Source: Parasphingorhabdus sp. SCSIO 66989 (GTDB lineage: Bacteria; Pseudomonadota; Alphaproteobacteria; Sphingomonadales; Sphingomonadaceae). Taken from it: a DNA stretch of 64,000 nucleotides. A program made the position numbers and the translations under genes. How positions within the stretch are numbered: the stretch's first letter is position 1; each line of letters begins with the position of its first letter. Below are positions 60,906 through 64,000 of the stretch, piece by piece. The notes below the pieces were generated by a model that was given only the letters and a program-made list of their open reading frames with translations, made no database searches and was not told the DNA's origin. The stretch covers positions 3,075,501 to 3,139,500 of the forward strand of contig NZ_CP136594.1 in NCBI RefSeq assembly GCF_032852305.1, given 5' to 3'.

Positions 60906-61631
60906 ATGACAAACACACCCCTATCATTGCGCATCATTATACCGGCATTACTGCTGATGCTGGCTGGGTGTACCACACCTTTCCGCGCTGATGTGGCGCG
61001 CTTTCAGCAATTGCCGCCACCACAGGGTGAGAGCTTTACCGTAGTTCCGGCCGATCCGGCACGGGTGGGCAGCATCGAGGCCAATCAATATGCCATGATG
61101 ATTACCCAACGGATGCAGCAGGAAGGCTATGCCCCTGCATCCAATCCGGAAGCGACCGACCTTGTTGTCAGCTTCGACTATGTCGTTGATGGCGGTCGGG
61201 AGCGCGTTCGCACAACCCCTGGCATCGGTCCGGGCTTTGGTGCCTTTGGCCCATGGGGTGGCTGGGGCGGCTGGGGTGGCTGGGGCGGCTGGGGCGGCTT
61301 CAATCGCTTTGGCTGGGGACCCGGCTGGGGTGCCTGGGGTCCCGGTTGGGGCGGCTGGGGCTGGGGCGGCGGCTTTGGCCCGGATGTCCGCAGCTACACC
61401 ATCTATAACTCCGAGCTGGCGCTGAAGATTGACCGCGTCGCCGACAATGTCCGCGTCTTTGAAGGCCGCGCACAGGCAACGTCGCGCTCAAACAACCTGA
61501 CCTATCTGGTGCCTAACCTGGTCGAAGCCATGTTCGCCGAATTCCCCGGTAACTCGGGCGAAACGGTGCGGGTCTCACTTGATGATGACAAGGTCAAGGT
61601 GAAGACGCTGAACCGCTCGGCCCGTCGCTAA
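60906..61631 (+). CDS. DUF4136 lipoprotein with Gly/Trp-rich insert
   Basis: A 241-residue protein with signal peptide and lipobox LAGC (C22 or so). The DUF4136 fold covers both ends: ADVARFQQLPPPQGESFTVV to ATDLVVSFDYVVDGG, then RSYTIYNSELALKIDRVADN to NLVEAMFAEFPGNSGETVRV. About 40 residues made of GWGG/GWG units interrupt it in the middle. DUF4136 lipoproteins sit in the outer membrane or periplasm; function is unknown. It converges on the hydrolase gene with a hairpin between. Confidence 0.9.
   Translation: MTNTPLSLRIIIPALLLMLAGCTTPFRADVARFQQLPPPQGESFTVVPADPARVGSIEANQYAMMITQRMQQEGYAPASNPEATDLVVSFDYVVDGGRERVRTTPGIGPGFGAFGPWGGWGGWGGWGGWGGFNRFGWGPGWGAWGPGWGGWGWGGGFGPDVRSYTIYNSELALKIDRVADNVRVFEGRAQATSRSNNLTYLVPNLVEAMFAEFPGNSGETVRVSLDDDKVKVKTLNRSARR
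61251..61378 (+). repeat. Gly/Trp-coding tandem repeat in the DUF4136 gene
   Basis: Repeats of GGCTGGGG and GGTGGCTGGGG encode GWGG/GPGWG units. The first half is almost perfectly periodic (9 bases); the second half is degenerate. Such runs can change length by slippage. Confidence 0.8.
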
Positions 61632-61640
61632 GGCTGTTCT

Positions 61641-61662
61641 ATAAAGGGGCTGCCCCCTTTAT
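61641..61662. terminator. Bidirectional terminator hairpin
   Basis: ATAAAGGGG and CCCCTTTAT form a 9-bp perfect stem with a CTGC loop, between the converging DUF4136 and hydrolase genes. The stop codon of the hydrolase (61659-61661) lies inside the stem. Confidence 0.7.
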
Positions 61663-62564
61663 TCAGGACCTTGCTGGTGCTGGAGTTTCGCAAGAAACTC
61701 CAGCACTGCTGTTTCTACCGCATCGGGCTGTTCGGGTAGCAGGGCATGGCCCGCCTTTTCAACGATCACAATCTCGGCGCGGCCTTTGGCATCATTGACC
61801 AGTGCCTGACCGGCATCTTCCGGCGGTGCAATGGTATCCGCCTCACCTTGCACCACCAGAATCCGCTCATCACCGGCCAGCCACCAGTCATCCGTATTGG
61901 TAAGCTCCACGGCTCTGCCCTGTAACCGCGCCGTGGCGATATGCCAGCCGCGTTGCCAATGCTCGGGAACCCGGTTGGCCCCGGCGAAAAAGGCATAACG
62001 GATACTGGCCAGCCGCTTGACGCTGGTGCGCAGCGGGTTGAAACTGCCTTTCAGCGCGGCATCGGCACGCGGCGGTATTGGCTGCTTGCCACCTGCCGCC
62101 AGCAGGATAACCCCGTCAATGCGCTCGCCATGTTTGGCCGCCGTTGCTCGCGCCACACGGTTACCAAAGGCATGGCCGAGAATGACCGCTTTGTCTTGTG
62201 ATGCGAGTTCAGCATCGAGCACTGCGCGAACATCATCGGCAAGATCAAACAGCGTCATATCCTCATCGGGGAGATCAGAATTACCGATCCCCGGCGGTTC
62301 AATAGAAATCGTGCGATAGCCCTTATAGTTCAACTGATCGGCAAGCTCGTTGAAATCGCTGGCCTCTCGCCCGGCGCTGGGCAGCAGAACCACGACAGGC
62401 CCCCCGCCTTGCACAAAATAGGCAATGTTGCGACCATCGCGGGCAATGCTGTGCTCGACTCCGTCAGTGGCGCGTGCCCTTGCATTGGGATAGGGCACAA
62501 ACATCATCACCACCGACATGCCACCCAAAGCGACCAAGCCGATAAGCAATATGGCCCACCGCAT
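61659..62564 (-). CDS. Alpha/beta hydrolase fold protein without nucleophile serine
   Basis: A 301-residue protein anchored by an N-terminal helix (MRWAILLIGLVALGG). The alpha/beta hydrolase fold is clear: YFVQGGGPVVVLLPSAG, TISIEPPGIGNSDLP, the nucleophile elbow VILGHAFGNRVARA, VVQGEADTIAPPEDA for the acid and KAGHALLPEQP for the histidine. At the elbow the usual G-x-S-x-G reads G-H-A-F-G, so the serine is alanine. It starts at ATG 62564, overlapping the glpK stop by one base. Activity is doubtful, or the mechanism differs. Confidence 0.85.
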   Translation of the reverse strand: MRWAILLIGLVALGGMSVVMMFVPYPNARARATDGVEHSIARDGRNIAYFVQGGGPVVVLLPSAGREASDFNELADQLNYKGYRTISIEPPGIGNSDLPDEDMTLFDLADDVRAVLDAELASQDKAVILGHAFGNRVARATAAKHGERIDGVILLAAGGKQPIPPRADAALKGSFNPLRTSVKRLASIRYAFFAGANRVPEHWQRGWHIATARLQGRAVELTNTDDWWLAGDERILVVQGEADTIAPPEDAGQALVNDAKGRAEIVIVEKAGHALLPEQPDAVETAVLEFLAKLQHQQGPE

Positions 62565-64000
62565 TATGGCGCACCTTGGGCAAGCACCGACGCCAGCGCC
62601 GCCTGCCATTGGGCCAAACGTGCTGAACGCTCCGCATCCTGCATCTTGGGGGTAAATGCGCCGCCCGAGCGGCGCATCGCGGCCGATGCTTCAAGGCTGG
62701 GATAAAGCCCCGCACCGGTCGCCGCCAGCATCGCCGCACCCAGCGCTGTGGTCTCGATAAAGTCGGGCCGATCAACCTCAAGCTGCAATATGTCGGCGAG
62801 ATCCTGCACCATCCAGTCATTGCTCACCATGCCGCCATCGACGCGCAGTTGCGACCAATCGACACCATCGGCGGCAAAGGCGGTTTTGAGGTCCATCATC
62901 TGATGCGCCATCGCCTCCAGTGCCGCGCGGACGATATGCGCCTTATCGCTGGCAAAGCTGAGGCCGGTAATCGCCGCACGCGCATCGGCGCGCCAATGCG
63001 GTGCGCCCAATCCGCTGAGCGCGGGCACGATGGTGACGCCGCCATTATCGGCTACCGACCGCGCTAAGGCCTCGCTTTCCTCGGCCTCGACAATCATGCC
63101 GAGTTGATCACGCAGCCATTGGATCAGGCTGCCAGAGACAAAGATCGACCCTTCAAGCGCATAGTGACGCACGCCATCAAGCTGCCAGCCAATGGTGGTG
63201 AGGATGCGATGCGCCGACAAAGGTGCACTGGTCCCGGCATAGGAGAGGACAAAAGCCCCGGTGCCGAAGGTCGCCTTGGTATCGCCGGGCGCGAAACAGC
63301 CCTGCCCTATGGTCGCCGCCTGCTGGTCTCCTGCCATGCCGCAGATCGGAATCGGCGCGCCGAACAGGTCCGCTTCGGTGCGGCCAAAGTCTCCGGCGCA
63401 ATCGACGATCTGGGGCAAAATCGCATGCGGCACGCCGAACAGGCCGAGCAGTTCATCATCCCATTGCCCCGAATGAATATCCATCAACGCGGTGCGCGCG
63501 GCATTGCTGGCATCGGTGATATGCAATCCGCCGGTCATGCGGAAAATCAGATAGCTCTCCACCGTGCCGACTGCGAGATGCTCTCCGGCCGCCTTTAATT
63601 GCGGCCAGTTCTCCAATGCCCAGCCGATCTTGCTGCCCGAGAAATAGGGATCGAGCAGCAGCCCGGTCTTGCGCTGCACCATCGGCTCATGACCATAGGC
63701 CCGCAGCCGGTCGCAAATCGCAGCAGTGCGCCTATCCTGCCACACAATCGCTGGCGCTAATGGCTCACCGCTGCGCTTGTCCCAAAAGACAATTGTCTCA
63801 CGCTGATTGGTGATGCCGATAGCCGCGATATTCTCCACGCCGCCAGCCGCTTCAATCTCGGCGCGCATCACATCGACGCTGCGCTGCCATATCTCGGCGG
63901 CGTCATGCTCGACTTCGCCCGATTGGGGATAGTGCTGAGTAATCTCTTGCTGGCTGCTGCCAAGGCAACTGCCGTCCACGGCAAAGCGCATTGCACGGGT
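62564..64000 (-). CDS. glpK: Glycerol kinase, N-terminus cut by window edge
   Basis: The frame is open to the last base, and the visible start reads TRAMRFAVDG, which fits the family region after the missing first phosphate-binding loop (about 15 residues lost). It phosphorylates glycerol to sn-glycerol 3-phosphate with ATP. Family parts are GITNQRETIVFWDKRSGEPL, AIVWQDRRT, GMAGDQQAATIGQGCF, TKATFGTGAFVL and LRVDGGMVSNDWMVQDLADI. It belongs to the FGGY kinase family. The alpha/beta hydrolase gene follows with a one-base overlap. The ATG at 63991 is internal. Confidence 0.95.
   Translation of the reverse strand, partial: TRAMRFAVDGSCLGSSQQEITQHYPQSGEVEHDAAEIWQRSVDVMRAEIEAAGGVENIAAIGITNQRETIVFWDKRSGEPLAPAIVWQDRRTAAICDRLRAYGHEPMVQRKTGLLLDPYFSGSKIGWALENWPQLKAAGEHLAVGTVESYLIFRMTGGLHITDASNAARTALMDIHSGQWDDELLGLFGVPHAILPQIVDCAGDFGRTEADLFGAPIPICGMAGDQQAATIGQGCFAPGDTKATFGTGAFVLSYAGTSAPLSAHRILTTIGWQLDGVRHYALEGSIFVSGSLIQWLRDQLGMIVEAEESEALARSVADNGGVTIVPALSGLGAPHWRADARAAITGLSFASDKAHIVRAALEAMAHQMMDLKTAFAADGVDWSQLRVDGGMVSNDWMVQDLADILQLEVDRPDFIETTALGAAMLAATGAGLYPSLEASAAMRRSGGAFTPKMQDAERSARLAQWQAALASVLAQGAP

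Overview
The window looks like chromosomal DNA of an alphaproteobacterium, most probably a sphingomonad (order Sphingomonadales). Supporting signs are the gene order ubiB-ubiE / mutM-rpsT-dnaA, the block proA-nadD-rsfS-rlmH-envC, the block rpmH-rnpA-yidD-yidC-yihA, the pdxH / dnaJ-like-fabI-aroC neighbourhood, a large TonB-dependent receptor, and small families common in this order (DUF3297, DUF6491, Tim44/TimA). The genus cannot be read from the sequence. No rRNA, tRNA, CRISPR array, transposase, integrase or phage gene was seen.

Layout. 1-6.6 kb: the 3' end of glutamate-cysteine ligase, a TonB-dependent receptor, an isoprenylcysteine-methyltransferase-like membrane protein, a CHAP amidase and two small DUF proteins. 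6.6-13.7 kb: typA, a c-type cytochrome, a TPR lipoprotein-like protein, then the minus-strand operon mntA-hepT-coaBC-dut, where a toxin-antitoxin pair sits in front of coenzyme A and dUTPase genes. 13.9-20.9 kb: ubiB, ubiE, mutM, rpsT, a long gene-free stretch, dnaA and a MoeB/ThiF protein. 21-26.4 kb: MAPEG protein, sirtuin, dapB, an Mrr-like endonuclease, nth and three exported lipoproteins. 26.5-34 kb: a minus-strand run from a DnaJ-like gene through brkB, fabI, DUF4160-DUF2442, aroC and two carboxylate transporters. 34-38 kb: pdxH, phzF-like, a serine hydrolase and a small membrane protein.

38-44.2 kb: envC, rlmH, rsfS, nadD, proA, then an M23 peptidase with a bactofilin, a pair expected to act on cell shape. 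44.3-48.2 kb: a decayed YadA-type adhesin anchor behind a tight four-gene operon (methyltransferase, TPR glycosyltransferase, DUF4254, sulfotransferase), the best candidate here for an undescribed surface-modification system. 48.3-57.8 kb: comM-like ATPase, rpmH-rnpA-yidD-yidC-yihA, a glutathione transferase, smr, mltA, timA and secB. 57.9-64 kb: murJ, trpS, a Gly/Trp-rich DUF4136 lipoprotein, an alpha/beta hydrolase lacking its nucleophile, and glpK running off the end.

The most unusual property is the load of small palindromic repeats. At least seven kinds, about 60-215 bp each, lie between genes. One copy lies inside the coaBC reading frame, another runs into the start of the cytochrome gene, and another apparently supplies the ribosome-binding site of ubiB. 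A second theme is that accessory modules (MntA/HepT, DUF4160/DUF2442, Mrr) sit inside housekeeping operons, in two cases overlapping the start of the essential gene that follows.
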